From the NCBI GenBank assembly GCA_024138025.1, contig JAMXBD010003410.1:57272-121271 (forward strand): a DNA stretch of 64,000 bases, given 5' to 3'. Under the pieces are notes generated by a model that made no database searches, was not told the DNA's origin, and was given only the letters and a program-made list of their open reading frames with translations. Every line of letters starts with the position of its first letter. Positions within the stretch are counted from its first letter, which is position 1. Of this stretch, positions 23,705 through 35,760 are shown piece after piece. The DNA comes from Combretum micranthum (lineage: Eukaryota; Streptophyta; Magnoliopsida; Myrtales; Combretaceae). The position numbers were made by a program, and so were the translations under genes.

Positions 23705-26700
23705 TAGGTTTAGAACCACACTAAGTAATAATGACACAGTCCTCCACTTCTGGCTAATGAACTATTATCACAATCCTAAAAAAGGGCCCTAATAGGAAAA
23801 GCTATAATTATCATGTCACATGTGCACCCGCAATATGAGAATCATTTTGCAAGTCAGAGTTTGCAAAATATTACCTGAATAATTACTTTATAAAATATAA
23901 AATTATATTTATGATAAATGAAGGAAATCGAATTTCCTATAGTCCACCATAACCGTAGAGAATCAGTATCCCCCACCAAATAGTAAAATAGAATCGATCA
24001 TCTACATTTTATAGACTTAAACTATTATAAAACTAATCTAATCAATAATCTAAACTTATGTTACATAAATCAAAATCTCATTACAAAACCATCTATCTAA
24101 TTCTTATTTCAACTTATCTTCTATCTTAAAGGATCTTCTCCATATAGTCTTAGCCCATTCCTGATGCTTTAGCTATACCTGCACAAAAACTATGTGGGTG
24201 TGAACTCAATCATCACTCAATGAATAACATAACTAAACACACATCAAACAAATGTCAAATAAGTTTTATTAACAAACATATGCAATGCAACATTCAATCG
24301 TATAACATGTATAGTTTAGATGACCAAAATCCAAACCAATGGAGGTTTATGCCCTCTCTTAGGAGTTGAAGGACTAGCTCCAATATCATGCCCAAGAGAA
24401 TCTAAGAACTAAGGAAGGGGGATTTCTTTTCTCAAACTCCTTGTCATTTACATATTTATTATCAACATAACCTCAAACTTCTCCTTAGAAATACTAAAGG
24501 GGAAGGATTTCTTTTTTAAACTCATTTGTTCTTATATATACATACTATTAAAACATCCACTACTTCACCTTAGAACTTCAGAAACTCCCTAAGTATTATC
24601 ATTCCATCCAACCCTCATCAAGCGATGTCCTTCAAGCCTACTTAGTCCTTATAGAACTGGCGACCCTATGGTAACCTTTACTAGAATCACTGGATTTCCT
24701 TAAGCATTACCGTAGAATAGGAATAATAATATATGACATGCATACTTCATAAATGCTAATGCAAGTTATATTGTTGTGCAATGCATGATTGTTTAATTTA
24801 ACAATTCAATTAGTATTAAGTCCATTTATCATAGTGACCAATCGATTAATAGAAAATCATCAACAATCACAATTCAATGATTACAAACAATGTGTGATCT
24901 CTTTTAAATTAGTGAGTTATCAAACAAAACAATCTCCAAGCAACACACGAATACCTAATTCCCTATATATAGCTAATTACATTTATATTACTGCAAATGC
25001 AACTAAATTACAAACATAAACAATGTGGTACGGTTAATGTTACCCACTTGTCATCCAAACTAAGTCATAACAATCCTCTAGGAAAACCAAATCATCCCCA
25101 TCATCAACATTACATCATCCTTAACATCATCGACAGCATCAAATCATCATCATCCTTCATATTGAAATCCAAAAAAAAATAGAATGTTGGTTAGAGTCCG
25201 TTTCGGAGAATATATAACTAAAGCAAACATCTATCCATGAACTTAAACTCATTTTAAGATCCTATTTGATTAGACACTAAGTAGGAACCCTACCATGGCT
25301 GTGAGGATCATCCTGCCAAGATACAGATAATGCTTCATTGTTTATCAAAGTATTTCTTTTCTCTTTGTTTATAATCATTTATTACAAAAACATCAATTAA
25401 ACATTTATATACAAAATCCTCATTCTCTAAGTAAGCATATATTTGAAACAATATATTCCCTTTACTAAATATGGTCTAATTCATCATATTTCAATATGTT
25501 ATCTCTAAGCCATTTACAAACTTTAAGTCTAATAGCTTAATCTAGTAAAATTGATTAAACTTAACCAATCTAATTCATTTTAGCTTGGTGAATTTTATTA
25601 GGTCAAGTTGATTTTATTTATATTACTATGTCATTTTATCATATTAAAATTAAGACTATTAACTAGTCCACTTAATATACAAAAGCCACATTAAGTCTAA
25701 TTTAGTTACTAAATTAGATTAAGTTAAGTCAAACTTAGGTTTGTTAACTAAGTTCATTTTTATGTCTAAGAATTCTAAACTTGTTTTATAAACTTCTTAT
25801 TTTAGTGGTCTTTAAGAAGTCATGAAATGTAATACTCAACTACTTATACATAACTAATGAAAGAAATGCTTAATAAACTTGATTATGCTTAGACTTATTT
25901 TGTTTTGTTATTATTTATGCCCATATGTTGTCATTTGAAACAAATATATCTTAAGCCTTGATGTTTTTATAATTTCTCAAAGCTTAAATTATAATAGAGT
26001 TTTTTTAAGCTTTCCATGGCATTTTGAATCACCTCAATCTAAATTCGGGTGAGGAAGTTATGATAAAATCAAGTTATCTTGACAAAGAAAAGAAGAACAA
26101 AAGGGATTTGGGACCATACGGACCATATCAAGGGTGGTGGCATTCATTACACCCCTTACCATGGACCATATCAAGGGGCATATGAACTTAATAGGAGGGT
26201 AGAGACTACCACACCCCGTATCAAAGGGCGTATATACCCAAATGTAGATACAATGGCATCTATGCCCCTTACCACGCCCCATGGGGAGGGGCATATTAGC
26301 CCAGATCATGTCCCCTATTTTTCCTTTACTCCTTTAAACCATTTTTTTTACATATTTCATCCATAAAACTTCACCCACAATGCCTTATAAATTCAACATC
26401 ATAACTTACAACATTTCTACACTTATCATTACATCTTATTTTCTTAAATCATTTCATCAATTATCTAATCCATTCATGAATATATATACTTAAGTCTTAA
26501 GATACAAGCTTATATCCCTCATGTTTATAAGTTTCATCTTAAATTTTACTTATAAAAAGTATTAACTCATCATATATATGCATTTATAACAATAAAAAAA
26601 AAAAATATGCATACTCACATGTTTGATGAATTTAACTATCTTGTTCTTCATTACTACCACTCCTTTTGTTTGATGAAGCTTCTTCTTATTTAGTCTTCAT

Positions 26701-27500
26701 CTTTTATCTTGCTTTCTATCCTCATTTTTCTTTAATCTTCTTTGAATTTGAGACTTGGAGTTGGGTTTTGAAATGAAGAAGAAGAGAATTGGAGAGGAAG
26801 AAGAGACACATTAAGAAAAAGAAAAGAGAAAAAGAGAGGAAATGAATGGTAGCAAAGGAAGAGGAAAAGCAAATAAATAGGACAATGACAAAAACAATTA
26901 AAGATATTTATAATTAAGGGTTTTAATTTAAGCTTTTCATATCATTATTTTCAATATTAAAAACAATTAGGAGAAAATTTTAGAATATATAAATAAAATC
27001 GATAACTTAAACTGAGAATCTAGTTTAGGAATTTAATTTTGTAAAACTTGATATTTAGTTGAGTTTAGGCTTAGAAACTAATATTTTTAAATAAGTAGAT
27101 AAACACAAAATTCATGGGAATTGAAGGTATAGAATTTAGATTAAAGGGGCTATATTTGAGTATTTTATAAATCTAAGTATTTGAACTTAAGAAATTTTAG
27201 ATCATTTATAGATTAAAAGAAATGAGTTTTCAAATTAAAAGTGGATGAGATAATAGTGAAATTTGATTTGTTAGAAAAATAATTAAAGTAAATAGGTAAT
27301 TTGAAGGAAATAGAGTTCAAATTTTATAACTAGAAAGATTTCAGAAATTTGGTTCATGAAATGGATAATTGAAGTATATAAAAGATTGGAAATGGGCATT
27401 TGAAATCTCAAATTGAATTAAGTCTATTTATTAATTTGATTATGTTCATTTATCCATTTATAACATATAATTCAATTCACTTATTTTAATTAAAATATCT
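23705..27500 (-). mobile_element. Long LTR of family B, boundaries approximate
   Basis: The part from about 24170 to 26900 matches the solo LTR at 57292-59816 block by block. Examples are the TTGAAGGACTA stretch near 24368, AACCCTCATCAAGCGATGTCC near 24610, GGCGACCCTATGGTAACC near 24660, and the GC-rich CACGCCCC cluster at 26105-26300. A candidate left end is TGTCACATG at 23815, like TGTCACATCC at 57292. The right end is not visible to me. The ~1 kb after 26900 is plain AT-rich sequence. Minus-strand orientation is inferred from the sister copy's TGTAACCCCC end. No coding frame is supported. Confidence 0.6.
26105..26300 (-). repeat. GC-rich cluster of CACGCCCC/GGGGCGTG motifs in family B LTR
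   Basis: Blocks such as CATATCAAGGGGCATATG, CACACCCCGTATCAAAGGGCG and CACGCCCCATGGGGAGGGGC recur with local inverted symmetry. The corresponding cluster in the other family B LTR is at about 58642-58860. It stands out sharply against the AT-rich surroundings. Confidence 0.6.
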
Positions 27501-28315
27501 AAGCTCAATTATCAAATTATATTCTAAAATTAATCATCTATTGGTAGTTGACCTTATATATTAGCTTTAAATTTCATAAATCAAGAAGCTCTTGATCTTT
27601 TTAAGATTTATTCTTTTGCTTATGATTTTATTATTCTCTTCTAATTATTTTAGATTAAAATTTTTTATTATGTTCACTTTTATTATAATTTTGAATTATT
27701 TGATAATCCATTATTTATTGAGTTTATATATATATATATATATCTGTATTCATCATTAGCTCTTTTGATATTTCCTATTGTTTTCCCTTATTTAAAGTGT
27801 ATTGAAACTTGATATATTTTTGTACTTACTTTCTTATTTCATAATTGTTTATTATATGCTTATATTGTTTTATTCTTTCCTATTATATTGATTATGTGTT
27901 TCATGTGATTGTTTTGTTTTTAGAAAACATCTTAAGATTCAAATTATTTAGATTCAATACCATTCTTTTATAATTACTTGTTGACTCATCATTTATTTCT
28001 TTAATTATATGGAATGTTTTATTTTATAACTTTGGTTATTACTATCACTTAGTTGAATCTCATTTTTGTTTATATGTGTGTATATATATATATATTTTTT
28101 TTTTTTCTAATTTTATGCTTGTTATATTTGTAAAGTTTTATCTTGAAATATAATAATTCAAATTTTTAAAGGATCATTAATTATTTATATTTCAATATTC
28201 TTAGATAGTGAAAAATTAAGAGTGCTTTCCGTAACTTTTCTTAAAACTTCATAATTTTTACATTATTTTCTTAATGATTATTATTTTTGTGTTGTATAAA
28301 TTTGGATGATAACAA
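27501..28315. other. AT-rich stretch without genes
   Basis: AT microsatellites near 27728 and 28081 and T runs near 28098. It should be the 5' internal leader of the element whose primer-binding site follows, or the remainder of the family B LTR. No frame or RNA gene is supported. Confidence 0.4.
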
Positions 28316-28328
28316 TGCTCTGATACCA
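28316..28328 (-). other. Primer-binding site, element C (tRNA-Met type)
   Basis: The - strand reads TGGTATCAGAGCA, a perfect match to the plant initiator tRNA-Met 3' end, eight bases from an LTR start at 28337. Confidence 0.85.
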
Positions 28329-28336
28329 TCTTAACC

Positions 28337-29950
28337 TGTCATGCCCTTAAGGTGCTCTAGGCAAGATAGTCCACCATAAAACAATATGGAAGCATAGGAA
28401 TGGCTCCCCTATCAATCAAAGGCTTCTCATCTTGTGCAGAAGCATATCCATTCCTAGGGAAACCAAGGTGGCTTATGGCACCTAACTAAGCAAGAAAGAG
28501 GGTAACATAATAAAACAATTACTATTTAATTAACAAAACCATACTAGTTCAGTATAACATAAAGTTTCTAAGATCAGTTCAAAATCTCTCAACAGATGTT
28601 TTACAAAAGAAAAGCTCTCTTCATCTCATAACCCATTTCAAAAAGTCCATTGGTCTTCCAAAACTTACCTAAGGGAATCCCTTGCCCAACCTGTACCACA
28701 GATATGCCTATGACAACACATTATAAGGGTATGAGCAAACTATAGCTCGATGAAGTATAATCCTCACACTATATCATCAAGCAAAAGAAACCAAGTTATA
28801 TGTTGGCCCAAGCATATAATGCAGCAAACACGTGAACAAACATATGAATGCATATATATAGTCAACCAATATCTATATATATATAGATTTATGCCATCTA
28901 GGTCAAGATTTAGGGGAACTCCAATATTGTAAACTCCTACGAACCCCCGGCTTTAGAACCTAAACTATCAGAAAACTTGTTTTATACATACAAGTAACAT
29001 AAAGTTTAAGTATACATATATATATTCCCAAAGTGAGTTTAATCTCAAGTAATGATACTAGCATAGCCCTAGATAATAACCTGTACCCTTAAATACATTT
29101 TAGTTCTTACTTATCAAGAATAGGACTATGGTCCACACTCGTACTCCATGATTGCAGCCTATTCAACTCATTACAGGCGATGGTGGCCTTCGACCATACA
29201 GTATGCCAAGTGCAACATGTCTCATTAATTATATCTTAGTCAATTAGATTTATGTCCAACTTAATGATATGACCAAACAGATTTATAGACACTCATAATT
29301 CTAGTTAACTAATTAACACAACCAGAATCCATTCTAATATGTTATAATAGTTTAACACAAAATCATAACACGATGCAAACACATACATTTCCCCGTTCCT
29401 CATGCAATTGCAATTATTCATAATGTTATAGTATCCTATTACAAGTACAAGCAAATATAGATATCATAGGATATATACTCACTCTACCGTTGCTTTCAAC
29501 TATCATAATAGTCCTTAGGTAGGCCGCTATCAAGGTCGGATTCACCTAAATGTAGCGTAAAATCCTAAAGATGGTATAAGAAATGGCTTAGTGATCTATT
29601 GAAGCAACTCTACTACACAAGCTCTAAGTTTACTATAGTCCTAAGTTCTAAATTTTAATCACCTGGAACTTTTTCATTTCTAATCGGTTTAAAGCAAACA
29701 AAATATCAATTCCGCTTAGTTTTCCAATTACTTTTTGATGTCGTACTTAGTTTTTATAAAAGAGGAGGTCACAAAATCAGATTGATTGCATCTAATCGCC
29801 CCTTTGGAAATTCTTTAGAAGTTTGGTATTCCTAGTGATATCTACCCTTCATGTACCACATTAAGGATCATATAGTTCTCACTTAACCTTGATATGCCTT
29901 CCTAGATGTGGTTAAGCCTATTACTCATTTTGCTATCTTTACATTACATT
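28337..29950 (-). mobile_element. 5' LTR of element C, right edge approximate
   Basis: It begins TGTCATGCCCTTAAGG on + directly beside the primer-binding site. It follows the general order of the other - strand LTRs here, with a TATGAGCAAACTATAG block at about 28730 where they have GAGCAAAAAACGCCCAG. I found no second copy to set the right edge; ATTACA near 29947 is only a candidate. No coding frame is supported. Confidence 0.55.
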
Positions 29951-30881
29951 ATTAAAGACCACTATTGCTGAGTTTAAAGGAGATATACTCACTCAAAGAT
30001 CCTTAGCAGCTAGGAAGTGTCACCCCTTCTTCCACTATAGTTGGTGATCATGTATGATGAATAAGCATATGGTGTATGCATACAAATTTTGTTTAGTTCA
30101 TTATTGCAAAAGAGAAACTGCAAAGTCTAGGGGTTTGGAACAAATTGCCTAGGGGAAGAAGATCCTGCTTCTTACTGTAAATCTTATATGCATGTTGCTC
30201 CTAAAGTGACGATTTTCATTTTAACTTTGACATTTAGTAGCCAATAATCTAGAGGGGGTCTTTTAATTCAACTTCCATGCACATTTTAAGGATTATAGGA
30301 TATCTTGTAACTAATATGTTGCTGAAATTAGTAATTATCATGAAAGGCACACCCCTGGGGCACAAGGAAGCACAAAACTAACACGTGCAAGGGTAAGGGA
30401 GTGTGTTTACCAATTTACATACATCATTAAATTGATTTTATGGGGAGTTATGCATGGATGTGAGGCTAACTATCCTAGAATTGTTCTTATTCCATTCCTA
30501 CTAACTCTGTGAGATTCCTTGCCAGTTTGATGATGCAGACTTGAGGAAAAATTCAGATTGGTTACCATTTTCTTATTGTTGAGAGTTGTGGCAGCAAAGA
30601 GGAGGAACTGCTATCATGATGCTAGTTTCCTGACATGATCCCACCATAATTTATTACTAACAGATAGGATACTTTGTTACAACATTTCTTAGGAATCTTG
30701 AGGAATTTTGGTAAAAGCTACAGGTGTCCAGGGAGTGTAAATTTGGTTGTCGACTACATTAATCAAACTTTATGGTCCTAAGGAAAAGTTGCTCTTGATT
30801 TAGCAAAGGTGCACGTGAAGAGGAGAAGTTGCTGCATGCCCACGGCTTAACACCTAGCTACTCCTATTTTTTATGGATGAA
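29951..30881. other. Unassigned sequence
   Basis: Less AT-rich than its neighbours, with no frame over about 50 codons in either direction and no matching repeat elsewhere in the window. It may be the remaining part of the element C LTR or old genomic DNA. Confidence 0.3.
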
Positions 30882-30889
30882 GTAGCAAT

Positions 30890-31688
30890 TAGAGCTGTGC
30901 ATACGGGTTATGCGAGCTAAAATTTTTTGCCTAACTCGCCCTATGCGAGTGGGTAGGTTAAACGGGTTAACCCATAAATTCGTTAATGTTTTTTTTAATT
31001 GAAAAAATTTATAAGAATTCAAATTCAAATTTAAATTTAAATTAGGTAAGCGACACTAAATTAACTAAATAAATTAAACGAATTTAAAATTTGTAAAAAC
31101 ATTCTCATGTTAGAGATGGAATTGGTATTCAGTTCATGTTGCTACATATTGGAATTGGTTCGTTGCTCTTCCATTGCTGACATAATGACATTAGACATGG
31201 AGCCCTAACGTGTGTGTATATATATTGTGTATATATATACATTTGTCTCCATATCTTTTCTACCAAATTTCACAAAATTACCCTACATAAGTAGGCAAAA
31301 TCTTTGCATGTGTACATCCACTACACGTCCATTGCTTTTTAACAATGATTACAAAATAGTAAGTCCCACATGGATTGTAGAATTGGAAAGCTTCTATGCA
31401 ACTCTAAGTAAATACTACCATGAGGTAATAATTATACGACAACATGAATAGCACAATATTCCAAATCGTATAAAGCCACTGAAATAATTGTTATCATAGT
31501 TTTTCAACCAAGTATCTTTAATAATATTTTTTTTTTATGTTTTTTAAGTGCAGGTTCACGGGCCAACCTAACCCACAGTTGGTTAATCTGCTTTTACCAG
31601 CAGGTTATGCGGGGCAGCCATTTTTAGCCACACATTAAATGGGCCAAAATTTTTAGCCCGCGTAACCCACCCCATTTGTACAACTCTA
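30890..31688. mobile_element. hAT-type non-autonomous element (799 bp)
   Basis: Long imperfect terminal inverted repeats: left TAGAGCTGTGCATACGGGTT... and, read inward from the right, TAGAGTTGTACAAATGGGG.... Both then run into (A/G)GCTAAAA and GCC. TAGAG(G/T)TGT(G/A)CA ends of this kind are typical of plant hAT elements (established knowledge). The flanking octamers GTAGCAAT (30882) and GTAGTGGT (31689) agree at five of eight positions, fitting an old 8 bp duplication. The interior is AT-rich and codes for nothing recognisable, so it depended on an outside transposase. Confidence 0.75.
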
Positions 31689-31696
31689 GTAGTGGT

Positions 31697-33083
31697 AGAT
31701 CTTGTCAACTAGTGAAATTCACATTCGGCTACAAACTTTTAGGTTTTACCCCTCTTAATCTATGGGAATGAGAGAGGTCGGTGTGCCGGTTCAAAATTCT
31801 AAGGCAACGATAGAGCATAATTTTGTTAGCTCTCCTAAAGGTCTTAGATGACCCTATGATGGCCACTGCTGGTGCCATTTAGGGCTTTTAATTGCTCGGG
31901 TGATGGCTCTATTCGATTTCACTATTGGCTCTAGTGTAGCTGTCTGGGTGCTCCTTTCATCTTGTTGATGACTCTCATAGGCACCAGTTGTTGGTTCTCA
32001 AGTGATACTATAGCAACTCCAACATTGGCTCCTCAAGTGACCATGGAGTGCTTATGATGTTTCTATAGGTGTTATCCATTGGCTCTAATTTACCTTTGTC
32101 CACCATCCCAACTTGCTACTTCATTTGAAGGTCCAACACTTGTGGAAATAAGATAAAGGAAAATAATTGAGTTACACTACGTGAGTTTGATTTGGGGTGG
32201 AAGGCTTGATATGCCATCTTCTTATAAGAAACTTAGGTAATAGAATTAGGAAGAGAAAGGAAGAAATAGATCAAATTAATTTACTTAAATATTAGCTAAG
32301 GACTATAAGTGTTACTTGAATTCTAAAATGACTTAATTCATAGTTACTGTCTAGTTGAACTAAAGGTCTTACTATTCTAATTCTAAAGTTCCTATGGCAG
32401 GATATTCATTTCTATCTATATTCAGTTTGATTCTTAATATAATTCATGAAATCATTTAGTTGATAGATTGAATTACAAGTCGTTGTTTTCATTTTAAAAC
32501 ACCAATGAGTTTTCGATTAGTCCAACTTTGTGAATTGATGCTCCAAATTCAGGGATTTGCATAGTCAGCTACTGATGTGGGATTTATTCAGTGTGAAAAG
32601 GGTTGTTTTGATCCATATGGTGATAAATAGAAGCCACAACACATACATGCATCCAAGCTCTGTTAGGCATATGTACTCACCATAAGTGGTAATATGGAGA
32701 TATTTGTCTATTTACCAATTAGGATTTTAGATTTTAGGTAAAATCATATGTTTTAAATGCTATTTATGGATGTATATGCTTTTCAAATGGCAAGAAAAAT
32801 TTGTGATTTAAAATGTGTTCTTGAAAATTGCATTTATCACATGTAATTTTTGTGTTTTTTACATTGCAAATCAAAGGTAATAAACTTGATTATGAGCTAA
32901 AAAAATGAAAAACCCATAGAAATCACAGGTCATAAACGCAATTTTTAAAAGTATAAAGATCTCATTTATGGTGGCAATTTTTCATTGGCAATATGATAAT
33001 TAATTTTTTATAATTTATATTTTGATAACTTTTTTTTTTTATAAAATTGGTAGACATATGTTATACCCTTAGTATTATGAGTC
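31697..33083. other. Unassigned sequence
   Basis: 31740-32110 has scattered TTGGCTCT motifs without a regular period. The rest is AT-rich. At 33048-33090 there is a short match (AAAATTGGTAGACA) to 39536-39580, so a dispersed repeat is present. No gene supported. Confidence 0.35.
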
Positions 33084-33496
33084 TAACGCCCTATTCATAT
33101 AACAAATAATTATTCATTCCCTTTTTATTTTATGTAAATCTACTATTATAATATTTCGTTTGAAAAAATGTCAATCATAATGAATTGTTATTACATAATA
33201 TAATGAATAGTAATTCATGTTCCCACATACATAAATTATCTTTCAATAGTTTATTTTTAATTTTTATCATAAATAATCTAGCTTAAATATATCATCTATA
33301 GAATTATTATCTTTGTAATAAAGATAATAAAGACGATTATATTATAGATATTTTACTTTTACTCCAACAAATATTTGTTTGAATTTTTATATTAAATGTA
33401 TATTGAAATAGTCATTATAACTATGTTATATTTCTATTGAATTTGAATTTAATTCTCTTTTTATCCTATTCAACGAAATAAAAGAACCAGCTCGTC
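33084..33496. mobile_element. MITE-like repeat, copy 1
   Basis: Matches 48800-49196 in the same orientation. Shared blocks are CATAATGAATTGTTATTA, AATAACAATTCATGT-like, TATAGATATTTTACTTTT and GTCATTACAACT-like segments, and a CCAGCTCG/ACGAGCT end. The two copies define a family of about 0.4 kb with no coding capacity. Confidence 0.6.
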
Positions 33497-34747
33497 ATTG
33501 ACTAAGTCTTATGTGTATGTACATCGACATAGTCTTTTCATCTATTACTATTTATAAGAAAATACATTATCACTCAACTCCAATATGTTATAAGATGCTT
33601 TAAATCTTGTTTGTCCAACGGCTTTGCCTTCTCTCTCTTTCATTTTTTTTCTCTCTCATGATCTAATAATGCTTCCAACTCTCTCCTCCATTTCTCTCTC
33701 TCAGCAATTGTTGCTGACGCATTTTTTTCTATTTTACCAAACAAAACGCAGTCACTGACCTTTTAGAAAACCTTATCACTTTCTTTCAATTACTATCTTC
33801 CAAACTTTGTTTTTCTTCATTAATTTTATGGTTTAAATTCATATTTTAACTCCATATAAACTCATATTTCCTTCAATAATGAGGCTAGGCAATTATGTGA
33901 CTATTTGTAGAGATATATAATGCTTTAACTTGTATGATTTTATTTTATAAAGTTTCTATTGAAAATTTGAAACACGAAACCACCTAGTGAAAATTTGATC
34001 ATATATGAATAAACTTTACAGAGGAAAAAAAAAAAATTAATGGAGCCAATTTAGAGAGATATATATATATATATATATACACGTTTTTCTATTTATTGCT
34101 TTTTAATTTAGGATTGGTTTCCAGTAGAATCATATTACAAAAATTAATAAATATGATATGCATACTTATAACATAAACTTTGTTCAAGAAAGTTTTAACG
34201 TTAATCCAAAATTAGTATCTACTAAATATAAAAGTAAATATTTTTTTAAATAAAGGTTTCACGGGCATTTGAGAATCTATTTGGTACAAAAGAAAAAAAT
34301 AATATATTTATTTTGGTACTGGGTGCAATTTAATCTTTCCGCCTTTCACTCAATAATATAGTGTATATAAAATAAAAAATAAAAAAAAAAATTATGTAAA
34401 CCTCCAAAAATAAACGAACTTAATACAACTACTTACATTTAACTGTCTTTTCCGGTCTTTGATTGATGAAAGTTTTTAAACTCTTATTTTAAAATATGAA
34501 AGGAAAATTTTATGGCTCTACCATTAATTTTGATGGGACCGATCTCATAACCATTTAATGGCTCATACCATACTAAATAGTGATTAAATCACTAAAATAA
34601 TTAATATTTTATTTACTATAATTATTTTAACGATTACATTTATGACGGGACCCGTAGATAAAAATAGCTAGAAGAGATGTTTAGTGAAAAGTTTTATTTT
34701 GATTTTATACAAAATAGAAAACATGATACACGTCTGTTAGTATACTT
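33497..34747. other. AT-rich stretch without genes
   Basis: Contains CT-rich tracts near 33630 and 33690, an AT microsatellite at 34062-34080 and A/T runs. No coding or RNA signal seen. Confidence 0.35.
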
Positions 34748-34950
34748 AGGGTTTTTTTGGTTCATCGTTTTGGTACGATTTTGGTGTCAAACAGATACTG
34801 AACTAATATTAAATCAATACTGATGTGATATTGATGAAAAATTGACAATTTTACTCATAAACTGACTAAATTGAATTAATACTGAATCGATATCAAACCA
34901 ATATTAAACTGATACTGAACCAATACTGATAAAAAACTAACAATCCAAAA
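34748..34950. mobile_element. MITE of the Tourist-like family, inverted copy
   Basis: Begins AGGGTTTTTTTGGTTCATCG, resembling the inverted end AGGGTGCGTTTAGTTCATTG of the copy at 55573-55776. A run of degenerate ATACTGAAC(C/T)AATA units follows. The other end is unclear. Confidence 0.4.
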
Positions 34951-35113
34951 TTGTCCTTTAACGGCACTGTATATCGTAGCGAGGAATGTCAGGTAAAGGT
35001 TCCGAACCATTCATGTCTCATTTGGGATTTTATGGGCATTTTGCACCAGCATTGAGTTGCTTAGTTCATGTTCAAGTTTTTTTTTTTTTTCCTCTCTCGT
35101 TTCCTCCCCTTAG

Positions 35114-35185
35114 CAATGAGAAGAGGAGGACTTTTTTGCACATATCCTCAAGTTGTAAGTGAAGATAGGTCAACAATATCTGAAG
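35114..35185 (+). CDS. Candidate internal or first coding exon, gene unidentified
   Basis: A long pyrimidine tract ending CCTCCCCTTAG is followed by 72 open bases. An ATG at 35116 opens the frame MRRGGLFCTYPQVVSEDRST, which continues ISE to a GAAG|GTAAAA donor at 35186. Acceptor, open frame and donor together look like a real exon, and no transposon family accounts for it. I do not recognise the peptide. Other exons of the same gene were not found with confidence, so it may be a gene fragment or a chance arrangement. Confidence 0.3.
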
Positions 35186-35720
35186 GTAAAAATGATTTAC
35201 AAATTTGTTATATGGTGGCCATAATGAGTAGTTTTTCTAAATAAATGCTATTATATTAAAAATTTATTGGTACTTAATTCATGTGATATACTGGTATCAT
35301 TGAAATCTTTGTTGATGACAAGAGGTGTCAAGAGCGTATTTATAAAAAGAACTATCAGGTTTAGTTCACTAGAATGAAATAAAATTAGAAAGAAATAATA
35401 ATTCATTTGATTTTTATTATGGTTATTTTTTGTAAATGTCACTTTTCATAAGAAATAGTAATACCTCTTGTAAAGGAAATAAATAAAAATTCCTTATCTA
35501 TTCTATGTGACATAAAATAGATATTTTGTTAGTAGAAATTTTAACAAAATTATTCTACAATAATAAATGTAGAATATCAATTATATTCTTATAGACTAAA
35601 TGCGATGTAGAAAATTTATTTTGTGGGTGACGACCATAATATGAAAAGGAGTAGCTGCCAAAAGTACCAAGTATGAATGACTTGCTATTCACTCGTTGTT
35701 GGGGCATAATGATTACGTTA

Positions 35721-35760
35721 GGAAAGATGGTCGAGTGGTTCAAGTTCAAGGCGTAGCATA
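35721..35760 (+). pseudogene. tRNA-Ser(GGA)-like 5' fragment, plastid type
   Basis: GGAAAGATGGTCGAGTGGTT, then CAAGTTC, then AAGGCGTAGCAT follows the 5' half of plastid-type tRNA-Ser(GGA) with one or two substitutions and a small inserted TTC. The anticodon arm and 3' half are not recognisable, so it is not functional. Organelle-to-nucleus transfer is one explanation; chance similarity is the other. Confidence 0.35.

Noticed and set aside
26058..26366. Overlapping + and - frames of 83-95 codons
   Set aside because: Both are created by the GC-rich repeat cluster of the family B LTR.
31740..32110. Recurring TTGGCTCT motif suggesting a minisatellite
   Set aside because: Spacing is irregular (about 22-65 bases) and the sequence between does not align.
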